64,000 bases of DNA from Agromyces aurantiacus (GCF_016907355.1 NZ_JAFBBW010000001.1:3410001-3474000), one strand, 5' to 3'. Numbered from the stretch's first letter, positions 15,854-24,540 are shown. Translations and numbers: made by a program. Notes: a model not told the origin generated them from the letters alone.

Positions 15854-17428
15854 TTGACCGAGATCACCTTCGGCGCGCTCGGCGTGCCCGCCCCCCTCGT
15901 CGCCGCCCTCGCGGCCGACGGCAAGACCACCCCGTTCCCCATCCAGGCCGACACCCTGCCCGACACGCTCGCCGGACGCGACGTGCTCGGCCGCGGCAAG
16001 ACCGGCTCGGGCAAGACCATCGCGTTCGCGCTGCCCATGGTCGCGCGCCTCGGCACGTCGCTCGCCGGCGGCCGGCGCCGTGCGGGCCGCCCGCTCGGCC
16101 TCGTGCTCGCCCCCACGCGCGAGCTCGCCACGCAGATCACGCAGACCTTCGAGCCGCTCGCGGCCGCGTACGACCTGAAGGTCACGACGATCTTCGGCGG
16201 CATCAACCAGACCCGCCAGGTCACCGCGCTGCGCGCCGGGGTCGACATCGTCGTGGCCACGCCCGGCCGCCTCGAGGACCTCATGAAGCAGGGCTTCCTG
16301 ACCCTCGACGCGATCGAGATCACGGTGCTCGACGAGGCCGACCACATGGCCGACCTCGGCTTCCTGCCGGTCGTCACGCGCATCCTCGACAAGACCCCCC
16401 GCGGCGGACAGCGCCTCCTGTTCTCGGCGACGCTCGACAACGGCGTGGACCGGCTCGTGAAGCGCTACCTGCAGAACGAGGTGCTGCACTCGGTCGACGA
16501 GGCCAACTCCCCCGTCGCCGCGATGACGCACCACGTGTTCGAGATCGACGACGTCGACGGCAAGAACGAGCTCGTGCGCACGCTCGCGTCGGGCACCGGC
16601 CGTCGCATCCTGTTCATGCGCACCAAGCACCACGCCAAGAAGCTCGCGAAGAAGCTCACCGAGCAGGGCATCCCCGCGGTCGACCTGCACGGCAACCTGT
16701 CGCAGCCGCAGCGCGACCGCAACCTCGCCGCGTTCGGCGACGGCTCGGTCAAGGTCCTGGTGGCGACGGATGTCGCGGCGCGCGGCGTGCACGTCGACAA
16801 CGTCGAGCTCGTGATCCACGTCGACCCGCCCATGGAGCACAAGGCGTACCTGCACCGCTCCGGCCGCACCGCTCGCGCGGGCAGCGAGGGCGACGTCGTC
16901 ACGATCTGCCTGCCCGGCCAGAAGCAGGACCTGAAGACGCTGCTCCGCAAGGCCGACATCCGCGTGACCCCCCAGCCGGTGACCGCCCAGTCGCCCGCCG
17001 TCGCGAAGCTCGTCGGCGAGGTCGCCCCGTACGTGAAGCCGCAGCCCAAGGCCGCGCCGCAGCAGCAGGGCGGCGGCGGCCGGTCGCAGGGCGCCAACGC
17101 GCAGCGCAAGCGCGCGGCGCGCGACGCCGCGGCGGCCGGCACGCCGTCGGCCCCCGGCCAGGGACGCCGGAGCCGGGGTCGCGGTCGCGGCGCCGGCGCG
17201 GGGGCGGATGTCGCCCCGCAGACGCCGCGCGGCGGCGAGCGCGCGGGTCGCGCCGCCGAGACGCGCGCGCACGCCCCGAAGCAGGCCGGCGGCCAGGGCC
17301 GCCCCGCGAAGGCGTCGGGCGCGCAGGGCGGTTCCGGCCGCCAGGGCGCCCAGAAGGCGCCGCTCCGGGTCGGCAGCCTCGTCTCGCCGTCGCGCAACAC
17401 CCGCACCAACCGTCGCGCGCAGGGCTGA
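15854..17428 (+). CDS. DEAD-box ATP-dependent RNA helicase
   Basis: 524 residues. All helicase motifs are present: FGALGVPAPL and PIQADTLP (Q-motif region), GKTGSGKT (Walker A), PTRELATQI (Ia), VLDEADHMADLGF (DEAD), FSATLD (SAT), ATDVAARGVHVDNVE (V) and HRSGRTARAG (VI). A basic Gly/Arg/Ala-rich tail from about residue 395 probably binds RNA non-specifically. The likely role is RNA remodelling, ribosome assembly or cold adaptation. The start is TTG 15854, as upstream codons do not resemble the family. A rare TTG start behind a long leader suggests post-transcriptional control. Confidence 0.9.
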   Translation: MTEITFGALGVPAPLVAALAADGKTTPFPIQADTLPDTLAGRDVLGRGKTGSGKTIAFALPMVARLGTSLAGGRRRAGRPLGLVLAPTRELATQITQTFEPLAAAYDLKVTTIFGGINQTRQVTALRAGVDIVVATPGRLEDLMKQGFLTLDAIEITVLDEADHMADLGFLPVVTRILDKTPRGGQRLLFSATLDNGVDRLVKRYLQNEVLHSVDEANSPVAAMTHHVFEIDDVDGKNELVRTLASGTGRRILFMRTKHHAKKLAKKLTEQGIPAVDLHGNLSQPQRDRNLAAFGDGSVKVLVATDVAARGVHVDNVELVIHVDPPMEHKAYLHRSGRTARAGSEGDVVTICLPGQKQDLKTLLRKADIRVTPQPVTAQSPAVAKLVGEVAPYVKPQPKAAPQQQGGGGRSQGANAQRKRAARDAAAAGTPSAPGQGRRSRGRGRGAGAGADVAPQTPRGGERAGRAAETRAHAPKQAGGQGRPAKASGAQGGSGRQGAQKAPLRVGSLVSPSRNTRTNRRAQG

Positions 17429-17460
17429 GCCCTCCAAAAGCGGACCCCGCACTTCCCGAG

Positions 17461-17509
17461 TGGGCGATCTTGGCGGGCGCACCTTCCGCGCTACAGCCAG
17501 GATCGCCCA
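17461..17509. repeat. inverted repeat with 14-bp arms
   Basis: TGGGCGATCTTGGC (17461-17474) and GCCAGGATCGCCCA (17496-17509) are reverse complements at 13 of 14 positions around 21 bp, and the complementarity extends outward with mismatches. It precedes a separate, stronger terminator hairpin, so it may be a dispersed palindromic element rather than the terminator. Confidence 0.5.
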
Positions 17510-17539
17510 GTCGACGCGGACGCCGAGCATGACGAGCGC

Positions 17540-17578
17540 CGAACGGCCCCGCACCCGGAATGGGTGCGGGGCCGTTCG
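17540..17578. terminator. bidirectional terminator between helicase and serine protease genes
   Basis: Perfect 17-bp stem (17540-17556/17562-17578) with a 5-nt loop between two convergent genes. Confidence 0.8.
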
Positions 17579-17589
17579 CGTCGGTGGGC

Positions 17590-19095
17590 TCAGTACGCGG
17601 CGTAGAAGCTGCCGAGCACGCGGTCGGCCGCCTCGAGGTCGGCGTCGCTGATCGCCTGGGCCGCCACCACCACGGTGTACGAGCCGCTGATGTCGTTCGC
17701 GCCCACGACCACGAAGGTCGCGCTGCCGCCGCAGCCGGTGAAGATCTCCCAGACGCCGGTGTGCAGGCCGTCGTCGTACGGCTCGCGCCCGGTCGAGGTG
17801 CAGCCCTGCTCGGCGAGGCCCTCGGTGAGCAGGTTCGCCGCGTCATCCGGCGACATGCCCGCCGCGTCCTGCGACGCGTAGACCGTCATGCCGGGCGCGC
17901 CCCAGGAGCCGGTGTAGCCGGCGAGGTCGGGCGACGCCGAGACCGACTCCCAGGTGGTGCCGTTCGCGTCGGTGACGGCGGCGCCGTCGACCCCGGTCCA
18001 CGTCGAGGGCACCTCGACGCCGATGACGCCGGAGTCGTCGCTGACGGCGACGTAGTCGCCCGAGCCCGGGTCCTCGGTGCCGGTGCCGGCCACCACCGGC
18101 ACGGCCGTGATGGGCTCGCCGTTGAACTGGCCGCGGTAGGTCAGCCCGTCGGCCGGGCGGTACAGCTCGACCGAGAGCGTGGCGTCCTGGCCGTGCGTGC
18201 GCAGCACGTCGCAGTACTCGGTCATGGTGCCCTCGGCGCCGAGCGAGACGCCCTCCATGCGCGTGAGCAGGTCGCCCGGCTCCACGCCGGCCTCGTCGGC
18301 CGTCGAGCCGGACTTGACCGAGTTCACCCAGATGCCGAGGCCCGTGCCGTCCTCGCCGACGAGCGCCTCGCCGTTGATGCCGAGGCTGAGCACGTCCGTG
18401 CCGTCGACCAGGTCGGAGACCACGTCGAGCACCTCGTCGCGGTGGATGGCGTAGTTGTAGTCGAGCGTGTCGTTGCCGGCGTAGTTCACGCCCACGAGCG
18501 CGCCCTCGGAGTCGACGAGCGGTCCGCCCGAGTTGCCGCCGCGGATGCGCGCGTCGTGCTCGATGACGCCGTCGATCGAGGCCCACGGCGTCTCGCCGCT
18601 CGTGACGGCCTTCGACACGATGCCCTTCGTCTCGGTGAAGGTCGGGTCGCCGAGCGGGAAGCCGGCCGCGTACACGTCGAGCGCGGTGTCGATGTCGCCC
18701 TTGCGCCAGTCGAGGAACGGGTACCCGTCGCCCTCGAGCTGCACGACCGCGAGGTCGAGGCACTCCGAGGTGCCGAGCACCTTCGCGCTCAGCTCCTTCG
18801 TGGTGTCGCCGCCACGCCACACCTTGATGGTGCCGGCGCCCGTGACGACGTGGTTGTTGGTGACGGCGAGGCCGTCGGGCGTGATGATGAAGCCGGAGCC
18901 GCGCCCCGCCGCCTCGTAGCCGCCCTCCTCGGGCGAGACGAAGGTGCCGACGGCCTCGAGCTGGATGGTCGCGGACTGGACGCCGTCGAAGCCGACGGGA
19001 GCCGGTCCGGACGGCGAGGCGACGCAGCCGGCGAGGCCGACGGCGACGGCCGTCGCGGCGACGGCAGCACTGATCCTGGTGGTGTTCGAAGTCAT
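17590..19095 (-). CDS. secreted trypsin-like serine protease lipoprotein (S1C) with PDZ domain
   Basis: 501 residues. A signal sequence ends in the lipobox VGLAGC, so it is a predicted lipoprotein outside the membrane. The HtrA-type protease domain has VTNNHVV (His), LDLAVVQLEG (Asp) and IRGGNSGGPLV (Ser). A PDZ-like segment follows (GIWVNSVKSGSTADEAGVEPGDLLTRMEG), and the last 170 residues form an extra domain of unknown fold. The role is probably envelope protein quality control or signalling. The start at 19095 lies 7 nt after TACCGT, matching the leaderless pattern; an open frame extends upstream to 19725 but is antisense to the acetyltransferase gene. Confidence 0.88.
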   Translation of the reverse strand: MTSNTTRISAAVAATAVAVGLAGCVASPSGPAPVGFDGVQSATIQLEAVGTFVSPEEGGYEAAGRGSGFIITPDGLAVTNNHVVTGAGTIKVWRGGDTTKELSAKVLGTSECLDLAVVQLEGDGYPFLDWRKGDIDTALDVYAAGFPLGDPTFTETKGIVSKAVTSGETPWASIDGVIEHDARIRGGNSGGPLVDSEGALVGVNYAGNDTLDYNYAIHRDEVLDVVSDLVDGTDVLSLGINGEALVGEDGTGLGIWVNSVKSGSTADEAGVEPGDLLTRMEGVSLGAEGTMTEYCDVLRTHGQDATLSVELYRPADGLTYRGQFNGEPITAVPVVAGTGTEDPGSGDYVAVSDDSGVIGVEVPSTWTGVDGAAVTDANGTTWESVSASPDLAGYTGSWGAPGMTVYASQDAAGMSPDDAANLLTEGLAEQGCTSTGREPYDDGLHTGVWEIFTGCGGSATFVVVGANDISGSYTVVVAAQAISDADLEAADRVLGSFYAAY

Positions 19096-19242
19096 GCCTC
19101 CGACGGTATGGAAGGGGCCCGGGGGCGAGGCACCGGGCGCACCCTGCATGTCCGGCAGGGCAACCCTGAGCGCGGCACGGTGCCAGCCCTGAGACGCGTC
19201 ACCGATTTCTCCATGTCGGGGAGGCGGGGTTAGCCTGACGGC

Positions 19243-19746
19243 ATGAGCACCGAGGTCGTTGCCGATGTCGTCATCCGTCCCGTCCGCGATTCCGACGCGG
19301 AGGCGCTGGGCCGCGTGCACGCGCAGTGCTGGCACGAGGACTACGACACCCTCGTGAGCCGCGCCACCCTGGAGAACCTGTCGCCGCGCCGGATGGCCGA
19401 GCTCTGGACGCACTGGATGGGTCAGGGCGACGACTTCACCCACGTCGCCGCGCTCATCGACGGCGAGATCGTCGGATTCGCCGGCGCCGGTCCGGCCCGC
19501 GACGAGGAGGCGCCGCGCGAGCGCGAGCTCTACTTCATGCACCTGCGGCACGAGCACCACGGCAAGGGCATCGGGCAGAAGCTGTTCGACGCGGCGATCG
19601 GCGACGGGCCCGCCTACCTGTGGGTGCCCTCGGCCAACGAGCGGGCCGTGCACTTCTACACGCGCAACGGCCTCGTCGCCGACGGCGCCTGGCAGGACGA
19701 GCCGTTCCTCGGCGAGACCGTCCACGAGATCCGGATGGTGCGCTGA
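19243..19746 (+). CDS. GNAT-family N-acetyltransferase
   Basis: 167 residues with the GNAT acetyl-CoA site in LRHEHHGKGIGQKLFD (R/Q-x-x-G-x-G/A type, about residues 101-116) and the C-terminal ANERAVHFYTRNGLVADG strand-helix of the fold. The acceptor substrate is not identifiable. TAGCCT (19231-19236) lies 6 nt before ATG 19243, so the transcript is probably leaderless. It converges with the Nudix-like gene, 12 bp separating the stop codons. Confidence 0.86.
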   Translation: MSTEVVADVVIRPVRDSDAEALGRVHAQCWHEDYDTLVSRATLENLSPRRMAELWTHWMGQGDDFTHVAALIDGEIVGFAGAGPARDEEAPRERELYFMHLRHEHHGKGIGQKLFDAAIGDGPAYLWVPSANERAVHFYTRNGLVADGAWQDEPFLGETVHEIRMVR

Positions 19747-19758
19747 CGCGCACGCCCG

Positions 19759-20346
19759 TCAGGGCAGCGCGCCGACCGCGGCGAGCGCTCGGCGCAGCAG
19801 CACGCCGCGCCCGCCCTCCATCTCGGCCGAGAGCGAGTCGCTCGAGGCCTCGGCGGGCGACATCCACGTGACCTCGAGCGCATCCTGGCGCGGCTCGCAC
19901 GTGCCCGTGACCGGCACGACGTAGGCGAGCGAGACGGCGTGCTGCCGCTCGTCGGTGAACGGCGTGATGCCGGGCAGCGGGAAGTATTCGGCGACCGCGA
20001 CGGGCACCGGGCTCGCGGGCAGCAGCGGGAACGCCATCGGGCCGAGGTCCTTCTCGAGGTGCCGGAACAGGGCGTCGCGGATGGTCTCGCCGTACATGAC
20101 GCGGCCGGAGACGAGCGTGCGGGTCATCTCGCCCACCGCGTTCGCACGCAGCAGCATGCCCACCTCGGTGACCTGGCCCATGCCGTCCACCCGCACCGGG
20201 ATCGCCTCGACGTAGAGCAGCGGCAGCCGCCCCCGGACCTCGGCGAGCTCGAGGTCGGAGAGCCAGCCCGGGTTCGCGGGCGGTTGGACGACGGGCTCGT
20301 CGCCGGGTTCCCAGTCGGGGTGCGGGTCGGGTGTGCGCACGGCCAT
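19759..20346 (-). CDS. Nudix-fold protein of the DUF4916 family with a degenerate Nudix box
   Basis: 195 residues, following the DUF4916 pattern: NPGWLSDLELAEVRGRLPLLYVEAIPVRVD, LVSGRVMYGETIRDALFRHLEKDLG, AVAEYFP, RQHAVSLAYVVPV. The Nudix box region keeps the spacing Gly81-x5-Glu87-x7-Arg95, but the catalytic Arg-Glu is Arg-His and the Glu-Glu pair is Lys99-Asp100, so metal-dependent hydrolysis is doubtful. A binding or regulatory role is more likely. The start at ATG 20346 faces the esterase gene; 42 bp separate the two starts. Confidence 0.78.
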   Translation of the reverse strand: MAVRTPDPHPDWEPGDEPVVQPPANPGWLSDLELAEVRGRLPLLYVEAIPVRVDGMGQVTEVGMLLRANAVGEMTRTLVSGRVMYGETIRDALFRHLEKDLGPMAFPLLPASPVPVAVAEYFPLPGITPFTDERQHAVSLAYVVPVTGTCEPRQDALEVTWMSPAEASSDSLSAEMEGGRGVLLRRALAAVGALP

Positions 20347-20388
20347 GCCTCGATTCTGCCCCACGACGGCCGGGGGTACGATGCCCGG

Positions 20389-21024
20389 ATGCGGATCGAT
20401 GACGAGGCGGTGCTCTGGTCGGCCTCCCCGGCCGATCGGGCGGACCGGCCGGTGCTGGTACTGCTGCACGGCTACGGTTCGCACGAGGGCGACCTGTTCG
20501 GCCTGAGCCCGTACCTGCCGTTGCAGCCCGCGATCGCCTCGCTGCGCGCGCCGATCGCGATGGGGTGGGGGCACTCCTGGTTCCCGCTCCCGGAGCAGGC
20601 CGACGACGAACTCACGGCCGTCGACGCCGAAGCGGCCGTGACCGCGGTGCTGGAGTGGCTCGACCGCGTGGTGCCCGAGACGACCCCGGTCGGGCTGCTC
20701 GGCTTCTCGCAGGGCGGCGCGATGGCCATCGAGCTGCTGCGCCGGGCTCCGGAGCGGTTCGCGTTCGCGGTCAGCCTCGCGGGATTCGCGTTGCCTGGCG
20801 ACCGCGAGGGCGACGAGCGGATGTCGCGGCTCGCGCCGCCCGTGTTCTGGGGCCGCGGCGCGGCCGACGACGTGATCCCGGCGGCCGCGATCGCGCAGAC
20901 GCAGGCGTGGCTGCCCGCGCACGCCGACCTCGACCAGCGCGTGTACGAGGGGCTCGGCCATGCGGTGTCCGATCGCGAGCTCGCGGACGTCAGCGCGTTC
21001 CTGCGCGCGCGGTACGCGGCCTGA
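20389..21024 (+). CDS. phospholipase/carboxylesterase family alpha/beta hydrolase
   Basis: 211 residues. LLHGYGSHEGDLFGL forms the oxyanion region, GFSQGGAM carries the nucleophile Ser, GRGAADDVIP the catalytic Asp and GLGHAVS the His; together this is a complete Ser-Asp-His triad of the YpfH/acyl-protein-thioesterase group. There is no signal peptide, so it is cytoplasmic. TACGAT (20377-20382) is 6 nt before ATG 20389. The natural ester is unknown. Confidence 0.85.
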   Translation: MRIDDEAVLWSASPADRADRPVLVLLHGYGSHEGDLFGLSPYLPLQPAIASLRAPIAMGWGHSWFPLPEQADDELTAVDAEAAVTAVLEWLDRVVPETTPVGLLGFSQGGAMAIELLRRAPERFAFAVSLAGFALPGDREGDERMSRLAPPVFWGRGAADDVIPAAAIAQTQAWLPAHADLDQRVYEGLGHAVSDRELADVSAFLRARYAA

Positions 21025-21057
21025 CGGTCGCGTGCCCGGCCCGCTCCGCGGCGATGC

Positions 21058-21498
21058 TCAGACGCCCGCGCCGCCTCCGCCGCCGCCGCGCGGTTCCTCC
21101 GCGGCCCCGCGCGCCGCGCGCTCGGCGTCGCGCTCGGCGATCCGCCGCTTCTCCGCGCGCACCCCGGCCTGACGCGCCCGCTCCTCGACCAGCCACGCGG
21201 GCGGATCGGCGAGCAGCGCCTTGATCTCCGCGGTCGTGAGGGGGTCGACCACCCCCGCCCGCGCGAGGCCGGAGTTGGACACGCCGAGCTTCGCGGCGAC
21301 CACGCCCTTCGGGTGCGGGCCCTCGCGGCGCAGGTCCACGAGCCACTCGGGCGGGTCGGCCTGCATCGCGGCGAGCTCCTCGCGCGTCACGGGCGAGGAC
21401 TGGAACTCGTCGGGCGTGGCCTCGAGCAGGATGCCGAGCTTCTTGGCCGCCGTCTCGGGCTTCATCGACTGGGACTGGCGGCGCTTCGCATCGTTCAC
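21058..21498 (-). CDS. DUF5997 family protein
   Basis: 146 residues. The conserved core is MKPETAAKKLGILLEATPDEFQ, ELAAMQADPPEWLVDLRREGPHPKGVVAAKLGVSNSGLARAGV and LLADPPAWL, which is the DUF5997 family pattern; the last 15 residues are Glu/Gly-rich. GTG 21498 is 6 nt downstream of TACCGT (minus strand), supporting the longer form over an internal Met at codon 12. The gene is divergent from a LysR-substrate-domain gene, an arrangement common in Microbacteriaceae, so a shared role is likely but undefined. Confidence 0.78.
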   Translation of the reverse strand: MNDAKRRQSQSMKPETAAKKLGILLEATPDEFQSSPVTREELAAMQADPPEWLVDLRREGPHPKGVVAAKLGVSNSGLARAGVVDPLTTAEIKALLADPPAWLVEERARQAGVRAEKRRIAERDAERAARGAAEEPRGGGGGGAGV

Positions 21499-21638
21499 CC
21501 CTCCACGGTAGTCCGCTCCGGTCCTCGCCGCCCGCGCGGCAGGCCGCTACGCCCGTCCGGGGGCGTCACGCACCGACCGGACCACCTCCGGCGACGCTAG
21601 CCTGAGAGGGCCGCGCGGCGCGGCGGGAAGGGGCGGAC

Positions 21639-22280
21639 GTGTCGTTGCGGCTGCGGTACGTCGCGGGCGTGAGCCCCGCGAAATGGCTGCGCGCGTGGGC
21701 CGAGCGCCGACCCGACCTGCCGATCGAGGCCGAGCGCGTCGACGAGCCCCACCAGCTCGACGCGCTCGTCACGGGCGAGGCCGACGTCGCGTTCGTCCGG
21801 CTCCCGATCGAGGACGAGGGCCTGCACGCGATCCCGCTCTGGGAGGAGGTCGCCGTCGCGGTCCTCCCGAAGGACCATCCGCTCGCGGCCGCCGAGGCGA
21901 TCGAGCTCGCCGACCTCGCCGGGGAGCCTCCCGCGCCGGGCCAGGACGACCCGGCGATGACCGTCGAGCTCGTCGCCGCGGGCACCGGCTGGGCTGTCCT
22001 GCCCCACAGCCTGGCGCGCCTGCACCACCGCCGCGACGTGGTCGCGGTCCCCGTGACGGATGCCGCGCCGACCCGCATCGCGCTCGTCTGGCGCGTCGAG
22101 CGCGACGACGACGACATCCAGGAGTTCGTGGGCGTCGTGCGGGGCCGCACCGCGCGCAGCTCGCGCGGCGCGCAGCCGCCCGAGCCGGCACCGCCGACAC
22201 CGAAGCGGGCACCGCGCCGGCCCGAGCCGCGCTCGGCGCGCGGTCGCGGCACCCGGCCCGGGAAGCGGCGCGGGCGATGA
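21639..22280 (+). CDS. LysR substrate-binding-domain protein without HTH
   Basis: 213 residues. It consists only of the periplasmic-binding-protein-like effector domain of LysR regulators (LRYVAGVSPAKWLRAWAERRPDLPIE, VAVLPKDHPLA, LVAAGTGWAVLPHSLA) plus a basic Arg/Pro-rich tail of about 45 residues. The DNA-binding HTH is absent. Unlike its neighbours it has a normal leader: TAGCCT (21598-21603) about 36 nt before GTG 21639 and a GGGAAGGGG ribosome site. The tail may bind nucleic acid or protein. Divergent from DUF5997 and overlapping the next gene by 4 nt. Confidence 0.8.
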   Translation: MSLRLRYVAGVSPAKWLRAWAERRPDLPIEAERVDEPHQLDALVTGEADVAFVRLPIEDEGLHAIPLWEEVAVAVLPKDHPLAAAEAIELADLAGEPPAPGQDDPAMTVELVAAGTGWAVLPHSLARLHHRRDVVAVPVTDAAPTRIALVWRVERDDDDIQEFVGVVRGRTARSSRGAQPPEPAPPTPKRAPRRPEPRSARGRGTRPGKRRGR

Positions 22281-23029
22281 GCGGCCGCTTCCTCCTCGTC
22301 TCCGCGCGGCCCGAACTCGACGCGGTCGGCCCCGAGCGGGCCTCCGTGCTCCGCGCCACCGGGCTCGACCCGGCGCGCCTCGAGCACCTTCGCCTCGACG
22401 TCGAGCCGCTCGGCGACCGCGCGCCGCAGCAGTATGACGGCGTGGTCGTCGGCGGCAGCCCCTTCAACGTGACGACGCCCGAGGAGGCGAAGTCGCCCGT
22501 GCAGCGCCGCGTCGAGGCCGACCTCGCGCGGCTCGCCGAACGCGCGCTCGCGACCGACCACCCCGTGATGTTCACCTGCTACGGCATCGGCGTGCTCACG
22601 CGCGTGCTCGGCGGCACCGTCGACACCCTCCACGGCGAGCAGGCGTCGGCGGTGGAGATCACCCTCACCGACGAGGGCCGGGCCGACCCGGTCGTGGGCG
22701 GCCTCCCGGTGCGCTTCGACGCGCTCGTGGGGCACAAGGAGGCCACCGGTCGGCTGCCCCCGGACGCGGTGCTGCTCGCGCGGTCCGCGGGATGCCCGGT
22801 GCAGGTCTACCGGGCGGGTGCGAACGTGTACGCCACGCAGTTCCATCCCGAGGTCTCCACGGCCGACTTCATCGCGCGCGCTCAGGTCTACCGGCACCAC
22901 GGGTACTTCCCCGCGCACGAGTTCGACGCGCTGAGCACGCGCGTGCGCGCGGCATCCATCACCGAGCCGCAACGCCTGCTGCGCCGTTTCGTCGAACTGG
23001 CCGAGGCGCGGGCGGGCGCCCACGCCTGA
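22277..23029 (+). CDS. class I glutamine amidotransferase-like protein
   Basis: 250 residues with the GATase1 triad: VMFTCYGIGVL containing the nucleophile Cys, and TQFHPEVS with the His and Glu. The oxyanion region VVVGGSPFNV precedes it. As in GuaA-like stand-alone amidotransferases, no synthetase partner is adjacent, so the acceptor is unknown. ATG 22277 overlaps the upstream stop by 4 nt, coupling it to the LysR-domain protein. A strong terminator follows the stop. Confidence 0.84.
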   Translation: MSGRFLLVSARPELDAVGPERASVLRATGLDPARLEHLRLDVEPLGDRAPQQYDGVVVGGSPFNVTTPEEAKSPVQRRVEADLARLAERALATDHPVMFTCYGIGVLTRVLGGTVDTLHGEQASAVEITLTDEGRADPVVGGLPVRFDALVGHKEATGRLPPDAVLLARSAGCPVQVYRAGANVYATQFHPEVSTADFIARAQVYRHHGYFPAHEFDALSTRVRAASITEPQRLLRRFVELAEARAGAHA

Positions 23030-23033
23030 CGCA

Positions 23034-23074
23034 CCGGAGGGCCCGGCCGACACGAGGTCGGACGGGCCCTCCGG
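23034..23074. terminator. bidirectional terminator
   Basis: Two nested stems: 12 bp perfect (23034-23045/23063-23074) and 5 bp (CCGAC/GTCGG) inside, between convergent genes. Confidence 0.85.
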
Positions 23075-23088
23075 GGGCGACCGGTCGA

Positions 23089-23355
23089 TCAGGCGGTACG
23101 CCGGCGATTGACGATGAGGCCGTAGATCAGGAGCACGACGATGGCACCGCCGATGGCGAGCAGCCACGTGCTCAGGTCCCAGAACTCCTCGAGGCCGACG
23201 CCGAACAGCACGCTGCCGAGCCACCCTCCGAGGAGGGCTCCGACGACGCCCAGCAGGAGCGTGATCAGCCATCCGCCGCCCTGCCGGCCAGGCAGGATCA
23301 GCTTCGCGATGGCACCGGCGATCAGGCCGAGGAGCAGGAATGCGAGGATACTCAT
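23089..23355 (-). CDS. GlsB/YeaQ/YmgE-family small membrane protein
   Basis: 88 residues with three transmembrane helices. The Gly-rich signature GLIAGAIAKLILPG and WLITLLLGVVGALLGGWLG identifies the transglycosylase-associated (GlsB/YmgE) family. These proteins are induced by envelope or general stress in several bacteria; the mechanism is unknown. GGAAGGAG with 5-nt spacing precedes ATG 23355. It stands alone between a terminator and the divergent polymerase gene. Confidence 0.9.
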   Translation of the reverse strand: MSILAFLLLGLIAGAIAKLILPGRQGGGWLITLLLGVVGALLGGWLGSVLFGVGLEEFWDLSTWLLAIGGAIVVLLIYGLIVNRRRTA

Positions 23356-23451
23356 GGGGGTTCTCCTTCCGTTGGCCACCACTGTCCTCCTGATCGCAAT
23401 CCCCCGGCAACGGGTTGCGCCGGTGTGTCGAAACGCGCTATTCAGGGGCGC

Positions 23452-24534
23452 GTGAGCCGTGATCCGGCCCTTTGGGTGCTGCACGTCGACCTCGACCAGT
23501 TCATCGCCGCGGTCGAGGTGCTGCGGCGCCCCGAGCTGGCGGGGCGACCCGTGATCGTCGGCGGCCGGGGCGACCCCACCGAGCGGGCCGTGGTGTCGAC
23601 CGCCTCGTACGAGGCCCGCGAGTTCGGCGTCGGCTCGGGGATGCCGCTGCGCATCGCCGCGCGCAAGGCGCCCGACGCCGTGATCCTGCCCGTCGACGCG
23701 CCCGCCTACACCGCGGCATCCGAGGAGGTCATGGCGACGCTCCGCGCGCAACCGGGTGCGATCGTGCAGGTGCTGGGCTGGGACGAGGCGTTCGTCGGCG
23801 TCGCCACCGACGACCCCGAGGCGTACGCCCGCGAGGTGCAGCGCGCCATCTTCGGGCGCACCGGGCTGCACTGCAGCGTCGGCATCGGCGACACGCTCGT
23901 GCGCGCCAAGGTCGCGACCGGGTTCGGCAAGCCCGGCGGCGTGTTCCGGCTCACGGCGTCGAACTGGCTCGAGGTGATGGGCCACCGACCGACCATCGAG
24001 CTGTGGGGCGTCGGCAGCAAGGTGTCGCGCCGGCTCGCCGCGCACGGCATCACGACCGTCGCCGAGCTCGCGCGCGCCGACCCGGCCGTGCTGGCGGCCG
24101 AGTTCGGTCCGCGGATGGGGCCCTGGTATCGGCAGCTCGGCCGCGGCGAGGGCGCCCGCGTGGTCGACGACACGCCGTGGGTCGCGCGCGGCCACAGCCG
24201 GGAGACCACCTTCCAGCAGGACCTCGCCGACCCGGCCGAGATCGACGCGGCGCTGCGCGAGCTCGTCGCGCGCGTGCTCGACGACGTCGCCGCGGAGGGC
24301 CGCCCCGTGATCGGGCTCACGCTCAAGGTGCGCTACGCCCCGTTCCTCACGAAGACCTACCAGCGGCGGATCCCCGAGACCTCCGACCGCGCCGACGTGC
24401 TCGCGAGGGTGCTCGGGCTCGCGGCCGAGCGCATCGAGCCCGGTCGCGCCATCCGGCTGCTGGGGCTGCGTGCCGAGATGCCGATGCCCGACGACGCGCG
24501 GGAGGGACACACGCCGACCCGCAGCGGATGGTGA
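23452..24534 (+). CDS. DinB2-type Y-family DNA polymerase with Ile at the steric-gate position
   Basis: 360 residues, homologous to mycobacterial DinB2. The first metal site is HVDLDQFIAAVE (Asp13, Asp15 region), the second GWDEAF (Asp111, Glu112), then ASYEAREFGVGSGMPL and the helix-hairpin-helix region LWGVGSKVSRRLAAHGITT. At the steric gate, where canonical DinB has Phe or Tyr after the first Phe, this protein has Ile18. Mycobacterium smegmatis DinB2 has Leu there and is known to use ribonucleotides readily, so relaxed sugar selection is likely here. There is no C-terminal beta-clamp motif that I can recognise. GTG 23452 follows AGGGG. It converges on a canonical Pol IV gene, 6 bp between stops. 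Confidence 0.86.
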   Translation: MSRDPALWVLHVDLDQFIAAVEVLRRPELAGRPVIVGGRGDPTERAVVSTASYEAREFGVGSGMPLRIAARKAPDAVILPVDAPAYTAASEEVMATLRAQPGAIVQVLGWDEAFVGVATDDPEAYAREVQRAIFGRTGLHCSVGIGDTLVRAKVATGFGKPGGVFRLTASNWLEVMGHRPTIELWGVGSKVSRRLAAHGITTVAELARADPAVLAAEFGPRMGPWYRQLGRGEGARVVDDTPWVARGHSRETTFQQDLADPAEIDAALRELVARVLDDVAAEGRPVIGLTLKVRYAPFLTKTYQRRIPETSDRADVLARVLGLAAERIEPGRAIRLLGLRAEMPMPDDAREGHTPTRSGW

Positions 24535-24540
24535 GCGGAA

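Noticed and set aside
23400..23452. A LexA/SOS box before the DinB2-type gene
   Set aside because: GTCGAAACGCGC contains only one half of a TCGAAC-N4-GTTCGA-like site; no symmetric partner is present.
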